From positions 806,001 to 870,000 of the forward strand of contig NZ_CP145809.1 of the NCBI RefSeq assembly GCF_038049925.1: a DNA stretch of 64,000 bases, in the 5' to 3' direction. The translations under genes and the position numbers were made by a program. Position 1 is the first letter of the stretch; each line of letters starts with the position of its first letter. The stretch is from Georgenia sp. M64. Lineage in GTDB: Bacteria > Actinomycetota > Actinomycetes > Actinomycetales > Actinomycetaceae. The notes under the pieces were generated by a model. It worked only from the letters and a program-made list of their open reading frames with translations. It was not told where the DNA came from and did not search any database. Positions 37,274 through 48,180 of the stretch are shown in pieces.

Positions 37274-38470
37274 TCACACCGGCTCGACGACGATCACGAC
37301 CTGGCGTCCGGCGAGGCGGGTCAGGACCACCGTCGCGCTCGCCCGCCCGGCGAGTCCCAGCCGCCGGCGGAGCTGCTCCGGCTCGACGGCGGTGCCCCGC
37401 TTCTTGATGGTCAGGGCGCCCACGTCCCGGGTCCGGAGGTACTCGCGCAGCCGCTTGAGACCGAAGTCGAACAGGTCGAGCACCCGGTAGGAGGTGGCGA
37501 ACGGGCTCGCGGCCGGGGCGTCGCCGGTGAGGTAGGCGATGTCCTCGTTCACCAGTCCGGCGCCGAGGTCCTCGGCCAGCCGGGCCACGAGACCCGCGCG
37601 GATGACCGCGCCGTCGGGCTCGTGGAGGAACGCCGCCAGCGGGCGTACCTGCCCGGCGCGCACCGGTGCGTCCGCCGGGACGGGGGCGGGCTCGGCGAGC
37701 ACGGCCGCGCCGCGCGGCCCCAGGACGAGGGCCGAGCGGCCCGGGCCCTCGGGGGCGAGGCCGGCGAACCACAGGCCCGCCTCGACGACGTCACCGTCGA
37801 CGCTGACCCACTGCGCGTGCGCGTCGGCGGGCAGGGCGGCGTGGGGGATGCCGGGCGCGACCTTGAGGCCGAGGTCCGGCACCCGGGTCCGCAGGTCCAG
37901 CAGAGCCCCCAGCGGCGGGGAGTACGCCGCCGGGTCGAAGACGCGCCGGCCGCCGCCGGTGCGGCGGGCCGGGTCGGCGAAGACGGCGTCGACCCCGTCG
38001 AGGGAGACCGCGAGGGCGTCGCCGTGGCGGGCCTCCACCCCGGGGAAGCGAGCGAGGTTGGCGGCGGCCAGGGCCGCCGTCGCCGCGTCGGCCTCGACGG
38101 CCAGGACGCGGACGCCCGCGGTGGCGAGGGCCATGGCGTCCCCGCCCAGGCCGCAGCCGAGGTCCGCGACCATGCCGGCGCCCGCAGCGGCGTAGCGCCG
38201 GGCGTGGTGCGCCGCCACCTCCCGGCGGGTGGCCTGCTCCAGGCCGGCCGGGGTGAGGTACATCGTCGCCGCGGCGTCGCCGAACTTCGCCCGGGCGCGC
38301 TGGCGCAGCCGGGCCTGGGTCAGGGCCGCTGCCACGAGGGCGGGGTCCGTCCCCCGCGCTCGCAGGGCCGTGCCCAGACGCAGCGCGTCCGCCTCGGCGT
38401 AAGGAGGCAGACCCTCCAGGAGGGCCCGGCCCTCGGGGCTGAGGAGCGCGGCGACGGCGGAGGGGTCCAC
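37274..38470 (-). CDS. SAM-dependent methyltransferase with THUMP-like domain
   Basis: This 398-residue protein has an N-terminal helical region, the SAM-binding motif VADLGCGLGGDAMALA near residue 100, FADPARR as the catalytic-loop equivalent of DPPY, and a C-terminal THUMP-like part ending in LTIKKRGTAVEPEQLRRRL. An RNA base is the likely target, but which one is unknown. GTG at 38470 follows the variant hexamer CACGAT by 6 nt. It is divergent from groES. Confidence 0.85.
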   Translation of the reverse strand: MDPSAVAALLSPEGRALLEGLPPYAEADALRLGTALRARGTDPALVAAALTQARLRQRARAKFGDAAATMYLTPAGLEQATRREVAAHHARRYAAAGAGMVADLGCGLGGDAMALATAGVRVLAVEADAATAALAAANLARFPGVEARHGDALAVSLDGVDAVFADPARRTGGGRRVFDPAAYSPPLGALLDLRTRVPDLGLKVAPGIPHAALPADAHAQWVSVDGDVVEAGLWFAGLAPEGPGRSALVLGPRGAAVLAEPAPVPADAPVRAGQVRPLAAFLHEPDGAVIRAGLVARLAEDLGAGLVNEDIAYLTGDAPAASPFATSYRVLDLFDFGLKRLREYLRTRDVGALTIKKRGTAVEPEQLRRRLGLAGRASATVVLTRLAGRQVVIVVEPV

Positions 38471-38507
38471 CCGTCGATCGTGCCACCGACCGGCCGGTGG
38501 GGACACG

Positions 38508-38534
38508 TTGGCACTCACCTTGACCGAGTGCTAA
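38508..38534 (+). promoter_or_regulatory. CIRCE operator for HrcA
   Basis: TTGGCACTC, a 9-nt spacer and GAGTGCTAA match the CIRCE consensus TTAGCACTC-N9-GAGTGCTAA with one mismatch. The HrcA repressor would bind here and release groES on heat shock. Confidence 0.95.
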
Positions 38535-38548
38535 CTCACGCCTAGATT
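38520..38548 (+). promoter_or_regulatory. groES promoter overlapping CIRCE
   Basis: TTGACC (38520-38525), a 17-nt spacer and TAGATT (38543-38548) form a good housekeeping promoter. The -35 lies within the CIRCE spacer, so HrcA would block polymerase directly. The leader is about 130 nt. Confidence 0.85.
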
Positions 38549-38682
38549 GGCACCAGACGCGGCCGCTGGCCGCGGCAGCGCCTCCGGAACCTGACGCGCC
38601 CGACCCCCGCGACGGCGGGCGTCCACGGTGATGGTGGCGTCATCCCTGATCCGTCCCATCACATGCGAAGGGGAGGTCCGCA

Positions 38683-38979
38683 GTGTCGGTCTCCATCAAG
38701 CCGCTCGAGGACCGTATCGTCGTCCAGACCCTCGAGGCCGAGCAGACCACCGCGTCCGGTCTGGTCATCCCGGACACCGCCAAGGAGAAGCCCCAGGAGG
38801 GCACCGTCCTGGCTGTCGGTCCGGGCCGTGTCGACGACAACGGCAACCGCGTCCCGCTCGACGTCGCCGTCGGCGACGTCGTCATCTACAGCAAGTACGG
38901 CGGCACCGAGGTGAAGTACGCCGGCGAGGACTACCTCATCCTCTCCGCGCGCGACATCCTCGCGATCGTCGAGAAGTGA
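38683..38979 (+). CDS. groES: Co-chaperonin GroES
   Basis: This 98-residue protein has the GroES fold: [11 protein letters not shown] at the N-terminus, the mobile loop ([17 protein letters not shown]), [14 protein letters not shown] and the final AIVEK. It caps the GroEL cage. GTG at 38683 has GGGGAGG about 7 nt upstream. No groEL follows; the next gene is whiB on the other strand after a terminator, so groES is monocistronic and its partner must lie elsewhere. Confidence 0.97.
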   Translation: MSVSIKPLEDRIVVQTLEAEQTTASGLVIPDTAKEKPQEGTVLAVGPGRVDDNGNRVPLDVAVGDVVIYSKYGGTEVKYAGEDYLILSARDILAIVEK

Positions 38980-39167
38980 CCCGCGCCTGACAGCGCGACG
39001 AAGCCCCGGCCTCCTGGTGGAGACCGGGGCTTCGTCATTGTGGGGCAGACCGGGGCCTCGTCTCTTGGAGCAGACCGGGGCCTCGTCACCTCCAGTGGTC
39101 ACCAGGGCCGGGTCGAGCGCGGTCACGGTGGACGAGACGTGACCCGCGCCTGACAGCGCGACGAAGC
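38976..39167 (+). repeat. 29-nt duplicated groES stop tail
   Basis: The 29 nt at 38976-39004, which include the groES stop codon, recur exactly at 39139-39167, 163 bp downstream. Between them an 18-nt terminator arm is also repeated near 39045 and 39070. The duplication carries no coding function. Confidence 0.85.
38997..39036 (+). terminator. groES terminator
   Basis: A perfect 13-bp stem (38997-39009 with 39024-39036), extended by CTCC/GGAG inside the loop, begins 18 bp after the stop codon. Confidence 0.85.
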
Positions 39168-39182
39168 GCCTGACAGTGCGAC

Positions 39183-39216
39183 GAGGCCCCGGCCTCCCGA
39201 AGGAGACCGGGGCCTC
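39183..39216. terminator. Second hairpin, likely shared terminator
   Basis: GAGGCCCCGG (39183-39192) pairs with CCGGGGCCTC (39207-39216). It is a copy of the groES terminator stem and may also stop transcripts from whiB, which ends about 90 bp away. Confidence 0.6.
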
Positions 39217-39308
39217 GGCGTGCTGGTCGAGTGGTCACGCGCCGGGCTTGCGGTGTGTCGGCGCCGAGCTGCCGGGGCTCCCCTGCAGGCCCCGGCCGCC
39301 CGCAGCGG

Positions 39309-39602
39309 TCAGGAGGCGCGGCGCTCGGTGGTGCCGGAGAGGATGGACAGGCGGTCGTCCTCGCTGAGGCCGCCCCAGACGCCGTACGGCTCACGGACCT
39401 TGAGCGCGTGCTCCCGGCACTCGTTGATCACCGGGCAGGTGGCGCAGACGGCCTTCGCTGCCTCGTCGCGCCGACGGCGGGTGCCCCCACGCTCACCCTC
39501 CGGGTGGAAGAACAGGTCCGGGTCGGCATCGCGGCACGCGCCCTCGTACTGCCACTCCCAGAGGTCCATCACCGGGCCGGGAAGCCTTGACAGCTCAGCC
39601 AT
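39309..39602 (-). CDS. WhiB family iron-sulfur regulator (WhiB3/WhiD-like)
   Basis: This 97-residue protein binds a redox-sensitive [4Fe-4S] cluster through Cys23, Cys53, Cys56 and Cys62 and has the GVWGG turn and a short basic C-terminus that contacts sigma factor and DNA. The N-terminal LSRLPGPVMDLWEWQ and FFHPEGERG segments resemble WhiB3 of mycobacteria and WhiD of Streptomyces rather than WhiB1 or WhiB2; the subgroup call rests on these motifs only. ATG at 39602 has GGAAGGA upstream. It is read from a good promoter at 39657-39686. Confidence 0.92.
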   Translation of the reverse strand: MAELSRLPGPVMDLWEWQYEGACRDADPDLFFHPEGERGGTRRRRDEAAKAVCATCPVINECREHALKVREPYGVWGGLSEDDRLSILSGTTERRAS

Positions 39603-39656
39603 GTCGTTCGTCCTTCCGTCACGCCGACCACTCGGCGAATCGATGTTGCCGCGCTC

Positions 39657-39686
39657 AACCTACCAACCGATGCGCAACTTGTTCAA
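39657..39686 (-). promoter_or_regulatory. whiB promoter
   Basis: On the minus strand TTGAAC (39686-39681), an 18-nt spacer and TAGGTT (39662-39657) precede the gene, giving a leader of about 50 nt. Confidence 0.7.
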
Positions 39687-39808
39687 GCCCCTTTCGGAAC
39701 TGATTCACGAAACGTTTCGTCGGCGGTGCGGCCGGGCCGAGTGGCACGCGGGCATGGATCGCGTCAAGATCGCTTCATGACCATGTGGCAGAGGGTGGAG
39801 CCGAGGCG

Positions 39809-40771
39809 ATGACGGCGACCCCCGACGCCGGCGACGGCCGAGACGACAGCGCCATCCAGGCCCAGGAGGGCGTCCCCCTGACCGTGGCTGCGGTGGCGGC
39901 CCGCCTGGGCGTGGCGGCGTCCACCCTGCGCACCTGGGACCGGCGCTACGGCCTCGGCCCCACGGCGCACGAGGCCGGCGCGCACCGGCGCTACTCGCCC
40001 GACGACGTGGCCCGGCTCGAGCGGATGCGCCACTTCACCCTCCAGGGCGTCGCCCCGGCCGACGCCGCCCGCGCGGCGATGAGCGCCGACCCCGAGGACC
40101 TCCAGCAGGCCCCGTCCCTCGACGGCGCGCCGGGTCCGTCCGTGCCGCACGAGCCGCTGCTCGTGGACCCGCTCTCCCTGGCCGCCGCCGCGATGGAGCC
40201 CGACCAGCCGCGCGTGCAGCGCATGCTCGCCCAGGAGGTCCGTGAGAAGGGCATCGTGCGCGCGTGGACGGCGCTGGCCCGGCCCGCCCTGTCGATGCTC
40301 GGCAAGCGCGACCGCTCGGACCGTCCCGGCGTCGACCCCGAGGAGATGGTCCAGGCCGCGGTCCTCACCGCGGTGCGCGACGTCACCGCGCAGGCCGAGC
40401 GCGGCCACCACGCCCGGACCGGTGCCGAGCCGCGGCGCACCGTCCTGCTCTGCGCCGGGCACGACCACCGGCTGCGCGCCCACGTCATCGGCGGCGCCCT
40501 GGCCGAGCGAGGCGTGAGCGCGCGGGTGCTGCGCGCCGAGAACGCCGGCGGCGCCGACGACCTCCTCGCCGCCCTGGACAGCCGCGGCGCGCGGGTCCTC
40601 GCCGTCCTCGGCCACCCGCCGGGGGCCGAGGAGCTCGTCCGTGCGGTGGCCGAGCGCGGGGACATCGAGGTGTTCCTCCTCGGCGAGCACCCGCCCGACG
40701 TCTGGCTGCCCCGCGTGCGGCGCGTGCGCACCCCCACCGCAGCGGTCGAGGAGATCGCCGGGATCCTCGAG

Positions 40772-40777
<6 letters not shown>
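39809..40777 (+). CDS. MerR-like regulator with degenerate B12-binding-type C-terminus
   Basis: This 322-residue protein has an N-terminal MerR winged helix-turn-helix (about 23-85, with VAARLGVAASTLRTWDRRYGL and HRRYSPDDVARLERM cut here to their MerR core) and a C-terminal Rossmann-like region similar to CarH/LitR cobalamin sensors. The B12-ligand histidine may be His220, but the expected Glu and Gly of ExHxxG are His and Arg here, so cobalamin binding is doubtful. ATG at 39809 has GGTGGAG 8 nt upstream; GTG at 39785 is the alternative. Target genes are unknown. Confidence 0.78.
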
Positions 40778-42388
<1,611 letters not shown>

Positions 42389-42432
42389 GCCCGGCGGGGT
42401 CACCGGCGCCGCGGCCGCCCCGGCCGGCGGAG

Positions 42433-43239
42433 CTAGGCGCGCCACGTGAGCCGCCCGCGCCGCCGGAACCAGCCCGACCGCCACCCGTGGCGCCGGAGCC
42501 ACCCGCGGACCCCGCGACGGCACCGGGTCGTCGGCCCCACCGGCATCGGCCAGCCGGTGTCGGGTCCGGGACCGCTGGCACCACGCTCCGCCCTCGCCGC
42601 CCGAACGCCCTCGGCCCAGCTGCGGTGGTGCACCACCTGCCAGTCGTGCAGCTCGGCGAGCGTGCGGCCCGCGACGTCGGGGTACCGGGCGGCGATGCGC
42701 CCGAGGACGTCGAGGGTCGCGACGACGTCGACCTCGGCAGTGTGCAGGTCGGCCCCGTCGGCCACCGCGTAGTGCAGGCACAGGTCGCCCAGGGTCCGCC
42801 GACCCTGCCGCCCGGGGTCGAGCGCGCGGTCCAGGACCAAGGGGTCGATGACCGGCATGCAGTCGTGGCCCAGCCGCTCGGCGAGCGGGACCAGGCCGTG
42901 GCGGTGCAGCTCCCGCTCGAGGAGGGCGAGGTCGAACGCCGCGTTGTAGGCGACGATCGGCACACCCTCGCGCTGGGCACGGGCAATCTCCTCGGCGATC
43001 TCCTCCAGCGCTCGGGCCGGCGGGGCGCCCTCGGCCCGGGCCCGCCGCGTGCTCACGCCGTGGATGGCGGCGGCCGGCGCCGGGATCTCCACGCCGGGGT
43101 CGATGATCCAGGTGCGCACGGACGTCCCCGTGGCGTCGCGGCGCACCAGGGCGGCCGTGACGATCCGGTCGTGATCGACGTCGACGCCGGTGGTCTCGGT
43201 GTCGAACCCGAGGAACGGCCCGTGCGGCCAGCTGGTCAT
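42433..43239 (-). CDS. DEDDh 3'-5' exonuclease domain protein
   Basis: This 268-residue protein has the DEDDh residues of DnaQ-like exonucleases: FDTETTG at 12-18, a middle Asp in YNAAFD, and HTAEVDVVATLD for the final His and Asp. The C-terminal 40 residues are very basic (Arg and Trp rich) and may bind nucleic acid. It lacks polymerase or BRCT domains, so it is a stand-alone nuclease for DNA repair or RNA turnover rather than a clear PolIII epsilon. ATG at 43239 has AAGGAG upstream. Confidence 0.88.
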   Translation of the reverse strand: MTSWPHGPFLGFDTETTGVDVDHDRIVTAALVRRDATGTSVRTWIIDPGVEIPAPAAAIHGVSTRRARAEGAPPARALEEIAEEIARAQREGVPIVAYNAAFDLALLERELHRHGLVPLAERLGHDCMPVIDPLVLDRALDPGRQGRRTLGDLCLHYAVADGADLHTAEVDVVATLDVLGRIAARYPDVAGRTLAELHDWQVVHHRSWAEGVRAARAERGASGPGPDTGWPMPVGPTTRCRRGVRGWLRRHGWRSGWFRRRGRLTWRA

Positions 43240-43314
43240 GGTGGTCTCCTTCACTGCCCCCACCCTGGCACCGACCACCCACGCCCGGGTAACCGTGCGG
43301 GGACGGGCCGGACC

Positions 43315-43320
43315 TAGGCT
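43315..43320 (+). promoter_or_regulatory. -10 of a probable leaderless Nudix promoter
   Basis: TAGGCT is followed by 6 nt and the GTG at 43327. Confidence 0.55.
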
Positions 43321-43326
43321 GGGCCG

Positions 43327-44052
43327 GTGGACAGCCACCCCGCAGCCGGCGCCCCGCCCGGGCGCGCCCGGGCGGACCTGACGGCGCTGGCCGAGCGCGG
43401 GCGTGCCGGGACCATGACGCCCCTGGGCGGCCTCCACACCTACGACGCCGCGACCGCCGCCGGCTACCGGGCCGCTGCCGTCCTGGCCCTGTTCACCCCG
43501 ACCGCGGCCGGCACCGAGGTCTTCCTCGTCCGCCGCGCCGACCACCTGCGCCACCACCCCGGCCAGATCGCCCTGCCCGGTGGACGGGTGGAGCCGGACG
43601 ACGCGGGCGAGGTGGGGGCCGCTCTGCGCGAGACCCAGGAGGAGACCGGCCTGGACCCGGAGCGCGTCGAGGTCCTCGGTCCGCTGCCGCCGGTCCTGGT
43701 CCCGGTGAGCCGGTACGCCGTCACCCCGGTGCTGGGCTGGACGGAGCACCCCGACGTCGTCTCCGTCGTCGAGCCGGGGGAGGTGCTGCACACCCTGCGG
43801 GTGCCGGTCGGTGACCTCCTCGACCCGGCAGCCCGGGCGACGGTGCGGATCGCCGCCCCCGCGGGCCCCGTCTTCCGCAGCGCCGGATTCCGCACGAGGA
43901 GCGGCTGGGTGTGGGGCTTCACCGGCAACCTCCTCGACCACCTCTTCGCCGAGCTCGGCTGGACGCTCGCGTGGGACACCTCCCGTGAGGTGGCCTTCGG
44001 GTACGACGCCGCCCGCGGCCTCGCCGTCCCGCCCTCGGACGCCACGTGGTGA
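43327..44052 (+). CDS. Nudix hydrolase, CoA pyrophosphatase type
   Basis: This 241-residue protein has a Nudix box ending in REtqEEtG (residues 101-108) with the short insertion typical of the NudL/CoA pyrophosphatase group, and the preceding FLVRRADHLRHHPGQIALPGG matches the NuCoA motif. It would cleave CoA or acyl-CoA to phosphopantetheine and 3',5'-ADP. GTG at 43327 is fixed by the leaderless -10. It is unlinked to coaA. Confidence 0.88.
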   Translation: MDSHPAAGAPPGRARADLTALAERGRAGTMTPLGGLHTYDAATAAGYRAAAVLALFTPTAAGTEVFLVRRADHLRHHPGQIALPGGRVEPDDAGEVGAALRETQEETGLDPERVEVLGPLPPVLVPVSRYAVTPVLGWTEHPDVVSVVEPGEVLHTLRVPVGDLLDPAARATVRIAAPAGPVFRSAGFRTRSGWVWGFTGNLLDHLFAELGWTLAWDTSREVAFGYDAARGLAVPPSDATW

Positions 44053-44068
44053 GCGCGCGCCGCAGCGG

Positions 44069-44074
44069 TAGCCT
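44069..44074 (+). promoter_or_regulatory. -10 of a probable leaderless guaB3 promoter
   Basis: TAGCCT is followed by 6 nt and the GTG at 44081. Confidence 0.55.
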
Positions 44075-44080
44075 CGGGGC

Positions 44081-45202
44081 GTGAGCAACGAGATCGAGAT
44101 CGGCCGGGCCAAGCGCGCACGACGCGCGTACAGCTTCGACGACGTCGCCGTCGTCCCCTCGCGGCGCACCCGCGACCCGGAGGACGTCTCGGTGAGCTGG
44201 CAGATCGACGCGTACCACGTGGACCTGCCCGTCCTGGCCGCGCCGATGGACTCGGTCATGAGCCCGGCCACCGCGATCGAGCTCGGCCGGCTCGGCGGCA
44301 TCGGCGTCCTGGACCTCGAGGGCCTGTGGACCCGGTACGAGGACCCCGAGCCCATCCTCGCCGAGATCGCCGAGCTCTCCGAGGAGCGCTCGGTGCTGCG
44401 GATGCAGGAGCTCTACGCCGAGCCGGTCAAGCCCGAGCTCATCACGGCCCGCCTCAAGCAGGTCCGCGCCGGCGGGGTCACCGTGGCGGGGTCCCTGTCA
44501 CCGCAGCGCACCCAGGAGCACTGGCGCACCGTCGTCGAGGCGGGCGTCGACCTCTTCGTCATCCGCGGCACGACCGTCTCTGCCGAGCACGTCTCCTCCC
44601 GCGCCGAGCCGCTGAACCTCAAGCGGTTCATCTACGAGCTGGACGTCCCCGTCGTCGTCGGCGGAGCGGCCACCTACACCGCGGCCCTGCACCTCATGCG
44701 CACCGGCGCCGCAGGGGTCCTCGTCGGCTTCGGCGGCGGGGCGGCGCACACCACGCGCCGCTCGCTGGGCATCCACGTCCCCATGGCGACGGCGGTGGCC
44801 GACGTGGCCGCCGCCCGGCGGGACTACCTCGACGAGTCGGGGGGCCGCTACGTCCACGTCATCGCCGACGGCAGCGTGGGCCGTTCCGGGGACCTCGTCA
44901 AGGCCATCGCCTGCGGTGCGGACGCCGTCATGCTCGGCGCCGCCCTGGCGCGCGCGAGCGAGGCGCCCGGGCGCGGGTGGCACTGGGGTTCCGAGGCGCA
45001 CCACCCCGTCCTGCCCCGCGGCGAGCGGGTGCACGTGGGCACGGTGGGCTCCCTCGCGGAGATCCTCCACGGTCCCTCGACGCAGGCGGACGGGACGGTC
45101 AACCTCATCGGCGCGCTGCGCCGGACGATGGCGACCACCGGGTACTCCGACATCAAGGAGTTCCAGCGGGTCGAGGTCGTCGTGTCCCCGTACAGCGGCT
45201 GA
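44081..45202 (+). CDS. guaB3: GuaB3 family IMP dehydrogenase-related protein
   Basis: This 373-residue TIM-barrel protein is related to IMP dehydrogenase and GMP reductase but lacks the CBS pair and, in place of the catalytic GPGSICTTR loop, reads [11 protein letters not shown] with no cysteine. The phosphate-binding [11 protein letters not shown], the [26 protein letters not shown] region and the N-terminal [11 protein letters not shown] are kept. It is unlikely to be a standard IMP dehydrogenase. Its role in actinobacteria is unsettled; regulation of, or assembly with, GuaB is possible. The usual guaB-guaB3 proximity is retained. Confidence 0.92.
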   Translation: MSNEIEIGRAKRARRAYSFDDVAVVPSRRTRDPEDVSVSWQIDAYHVDLPVLAAPMDSVMSPATAIELGRLGGIGVLDLEGLWTRYEDPEPILAEIAELSEERSVLRMQELYAEPVKPELITARLKQVRAGGVTVAGSLSPQRTQEHWRTVVEAGVDLFVIRGTTVSAEHVSSRAEPLNLKRFIYELDVPVVVGGAATYTAALHLMRTGAAGVLVGFGGGAAHTTRRSLGIHVPMATAVADVAAARRDYLDESGGRYVHVIADGSVGRSGDLVKAIACGADAVMLGAALARASEAPGRGWHWGSEAHHPVLPRGERVHVGTVGSLAEILHGPSTQADGTVNLIGALRRTMATTGYSDIKEFQRVEVVVSPYSG

Positions 45203-45332
45203 CCCCACGGGGCGCTCCGGCGCACGAGCGCACGGGCGCGCGCACGAGGTGGAACCGGGCGCGGCCGATGGGCCAGGATGGCAGCGACAACGGCGCGCGG
45301 GCGCGCCGTCGCGAACCAGGGATGGAGCAGCA

Positions 45333-46739
45333 GTGACGCACAGCGACCACGACTTCCGCATCGAGCACGACACGATGGGGGAGGTGAAGGTCCCGCGGGA
45401 CGCGCTCTACTCCGCCCAGACCCAGCGCGCGGTCGAGAACTTCCCCATCTCCGGGCGCGGGCTGTCCGCGCACCACATCGCCGCGCTCGGGCAGGTCAAG
45501 CGCGCCGCCGCGCTGGCCAACGCCGAGCTGGGGGTCCTGCCCGAGGACGTCGCCCGGGCCGTCGCCACGGCCGCCGACGAGGTCATCGCCGGCATGCACG
45601 ACCGCCACTTCCCGATCGACGTCTTCCAGACCGGCTCCGGGACGTCGTCGAACATGAACACCAACGAGGTGGTCGCCAACCTCGCCGGCACCATCCTGGG
45701 CCGGCCCGTCCACCCCAACGACCACGTCAACGCCTCCCAGTCCTCCAACGACGTCTTCCCCTCCTCCATCCACATCGCCGCCATGCAGGCGGTGACCGAG
45801 GAGCTGCTGCCGGGGCTGGAGGTCCTCGCGGCGTCCCTCGAGCGCAAGGCCGAGGAGTTCGCCGACGTCGTGAAGTCCGGGCGCACGCACCTCATGGACG
45901 CCACGCCGATCACGCTCGGCCAGGAGTTCTCCGGCTACGCCACGCAGATCCGGTACGGCATCGCCCGGGTCGAGGCGACCCTGCCGCGCCTCGCCGAGCT
46001 CCCCCTCGGCGGCACCGCCGTCGGCACCGGCATCAACACCCCGCCCGGCTTCTCCGCGCGCGTCATCGAGCTCATCGCCGAGAACACCGGCCTGCCGCTC
46101 GTGGAGGCCCGGAACCACTTCGAGGCCCAGGCCGCTCAGGACTCCCTCGTGGAGACCTCGGGGGCGCTGCGGACGATCGCGGTGTCCCTCACCAAGATCG
46201 CCAACGACCTGCGGTGGATGGGCTCCGGGCCCCGGACCGGCCTGGGCGAGCTCGCCCTGCCCGACCTGCAGCCGGGCTCGTCGATCATGCCCGGCAAGGT
46301 CAACCCGGTCGTCCCCGAGGCGACCGTCATGGTCGCTGCGCAGGTCATCGGCAACGACGCCGCCATCGCCTTCGCGGGCGCCCAGGGCAACTTCGACCTG
46401 CTCGTGATGCTCCCGGTCATGGCGCGCAACCTGCTCGAGTCCATCACCCTGGTCGGCAACGTCTCGCGCGTCCTGGCCACCAAGACCGTCGACGGGCTCG
46501 TGGCGAACGTCGAGCGGTGCCTGGAGCTGGCCGAGTCCTCGCCGTCGATCGTCACCCCGCTCAACCGGGTGATCGGGTACGAGGCGGCCGCGAGGATCGC
46601 GAAGCACTCCGTGAAGAAGGGGATCACGGTGCGCGCGGCGGTGGAGGACCTCGGCTATGTCGAGCGCGGCGAGATCACCCCCGCGCAGCTCGACGAGGCG
46701 CTCGACGTGCGGTCCATGACCGCGCCGCGCCAGCCCTGA
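45333..46739 (+). CDS. fumC: Class II fumarate hydratase FumC
   Basis: FumC hydrates fumarate to malate. The 468-residue protein has [44 protein letters not shown] with the catalytic base region, and the superfamily signature [11 protein letters not shown]. No iron-sulfur cysteines are present, as expected for class II. GTG at 45333 has GGAG upstream. It joins the cycle after succinate dehydrogenase encoded at 29-32.6 kb. A strong hairpin follows. Confidence 0.97.
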   Translation: MTHSDHDFRIEHDTMGEVKVPRDALYSAQTQRAVENFPISGRGLSAHHIAALGQVKRAAALANAELGVLPEDVARAVATAADEVIAGMHDRHFPIDVFQTGSGTSSNMNTNEVVANLAGTILGRPVHPNDHVNASQSSNDVFPSSIHIAAMQAVTEELLPGLEVLAASLERKAEEFADVVKSGRTHLMDATPITLGQEFSGYATQIRYGIARVEATLPRLAELPLGGTAVGTGINTPPGFSARVIELIAENTGLPLVEARNHFEAQAAQDSLVETSGALRTIAVSLTKIANDLRWMGSGPRTGLGELALPDLQPGSSIMPGKVNPVVPEATVMVAAQVIGNDAAIAFAGAQGNFDLLVMLPVMARNLLESITLVGNVSRVLATKTVDGLVANVERCLELAESSPSIVTPLNRVIGYEAAARIAKHSVKKGITVRAAVEDLGYVERGEITPAQLDEALDVRSMTAPRQP

Positions 46740-46760
46740 GCCCGCGGGGGTCGCCCGCGC

Positions 46761-46960
46761 CGAGTCAGCATCTTCGCGGCCGAGTCAGCACGAATTTTCA
46801 TGCTGACTCGGCCGCTGAACTGCTGACTCGCCGCGTCCCTGCTGAGTGAGCCGTGCCGCGGGCCCTGCTTAGTCGTCGCGTCACTGCTGAGTGAGCCGGT
46901 GCGAGCGGGCGGCGGCGCGGCCGCACCTGCTGACTCGTCGCGTACCTGCTGAGTGAGCCG
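46761..46960. repeat. Degenerate tandem repeats between fumC and ackA
   Basis: Variants of TGCTGACTCG (46801, 46821, 46928 and inverted at 46761 and 46781) alternate with TGCTGAGTGAGCCG (46840, 46885, 46947). The GCTGAGTGAGC core also ends the ackA coding region on the other strand, so the array may have grown from that tail. Confidence 0.75.
46777..46814 (+). terminator. fumC terminator
   Basis: A perfect 14-bp stem (46777-46790 with 46801-46814) with a 10-nt loop containing TTTT begins 38 bp after the fumC stop. Confidence 0.8.
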
Positions 46961-46984
46961 GTGCCGGGCGTCCCCCGGCACCGG
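46958..46984 (-). terminator. ackA terminator
   Basis: CCGGTGCCGGG and CCCGGCACCGG form an 11-bp stem with a 5-nt loop, starting 8 bp past the ackA stop. Confidence 0.8.
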
Positions 46985-46992
46985 CCGCGGCC

Positions 46993-48180
46993 TCAGAGCT
47001 GAGTGAGCGCCTGGCGGGCGATGGCCAGCTCCTCGTTGGTGGGCACCACGAGGACGGCCACGCGGGCGCCGGCGGGGGAGATGACCTTGGCCTCCTTCAT
47101 GCGGCCGGCGTTGAGCTCGGGGTCGATCTGCACCCCGAGGAACTCCAGCCCACGCACGGCCTCGGCGCGCACGACGTCGTCGTTCTCCCCGACCCCCGCG
47201 GTGAAGGCCAGGACGTCCAGGCCGCCCATGACGGCGGCGTAGGCGCCGATGTACTTGCGCAGCCGGTGGGTGTAGACGTCCAGGCCCACCCGCGCGGCGG
47301 TGTCACCGGCGGCGACGAGGTCGTGGAGCTCGCGCAGGTCGTTGACGCCGGTGAGGCCCTTGAGGCCGGACCGCTTGTTGAACAGGTTGTCGATCTCGTC
47401 GATGCTCATGCCCGCGTTTCGCGCGAGGTGGAACACCACGGCGGGGTCGATGTCCCCGGTCCGCGTGCCCATGACCAGCCCCTCGAGCGGCGTCAGGCCC
47501 ATGGACGTGTCGACGGCGTGCCCGCCCTTGACCGCCGACGCCGACGCCCCGTTGCCCAGGTGGAGGACGACGGTGCGCAGCTCGGCCAGGTCGCGGCCGA
47601 GGACCTCCGCCACCCGGGTGGAGACGTACTGGTGAGAGGTGCCGTGGGCGCCGTACCGGCGCACCGAGTACTGCTCGGCGACCTCGCGGTCGAGGGCGTA
47701 CGTGGCGGCGTCGTCGGGCAGGTTGCGGAAGAAGGCGGTGTCGAAGACGGCCACGTGGGGGACGTCGGGGAAGAGCTCGCGGGCCACCCGGATGCCGGTG
47801 AGGTTGGCGGGGTTGTGCAGCGGGGCGAGCGGGGAGAGCCGCTCGATCGTGGCCAGCACGTCCTCGTCGACGCGCACGGGACCGTCGTAGTACCGCCCGC
47901 CCATGACCACCCGGTGGCCGACGGCCACGACGTGGGCCTCGGCGAGGGAGGGACCCACCTCTTCGAAGAGGCCCGTGACGATGCGCAGGCCGTCGCCGTG
48001 GTCGGCCACGGCCGTCTCGCGCTCGGTGGTCTGCGTGCCGTGCTTGTGCACGACCCGGCCCGTCCGCTCGCCGATGCGCTCGACGAGGCCCGAGGCGAGG
48101 GCCGTCCCGGCCGCGGGGTCGACCAGCTGGTACTTGATCGAGGACGATCCCGAGTTGATGACGAGGACGGTGTCGGTCAT
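46993..48180 (-). CDS. ackA: Acetate kinase
   Basis: AckA makes ATP and acetate from acetyl phosphate, reversibly. The 395-residue ASKHA protein has INSGSSSIKY at the N-terminus, GHRVVMGG, the NPANLTG segment, HLGNGAS, and TAGVGEND near the C-terminus. ATG at 48180 overlaps the pta stop by 4 bp. In this operon it harvests ATP from acetyl phosphate made by the phosphoketolase. Confidence 0.97.
   Translation of the reverse strand: MTDTVLVINSGSSSIKYQLVDPAAGTALASGLVERIGERTGRVVHKHGTQTTERETAVADHGDGLRIVTGLFEEVGPSLAEAHVVAVGHRVVMGGRYYDGPVRVDEDVLATIERLSPLAPLHNPANLTGIRVARELFPDVPHVAVFDTAFFRNLPDDAATYALDREVAEQYSVRRYGAHGTSHQYVSTRVAEVLGRDLAELRTVVLHLGNGASASAVKGGHAVDTSMGLTPLEGLVMGTRTGDIDPAVVFHLARNAGMSIDEIDNLFNKRSGLKGLTGVNDLRELHDLVAAGDTAARVGLDVYTHRLRKYIGAYAAVMGGLDVLAFTAGVGENDDVVRAEAVRGLEFLGVQIDPELNAGRMKEAKVISPAGARVAVLVVPTNEELAIARQALTQL

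Larger units (their letters stand above)
38980..39308. other. Gene-free region between groES and whiB
   Basis: These 329 bp hold two strong hairpins (38997-39036 and 39183-39216), repeated terminator arms and the duplicated groES tail. No coding frame has support from codon use or homology. Confidence 0.7.

Noticed and set aside
46761-46960. CRISPR or attachment-site array
   Set aside because: The repeats are short, degenerate and of two alternating kinds with irregular spacing; no integrase or cas gene is near.
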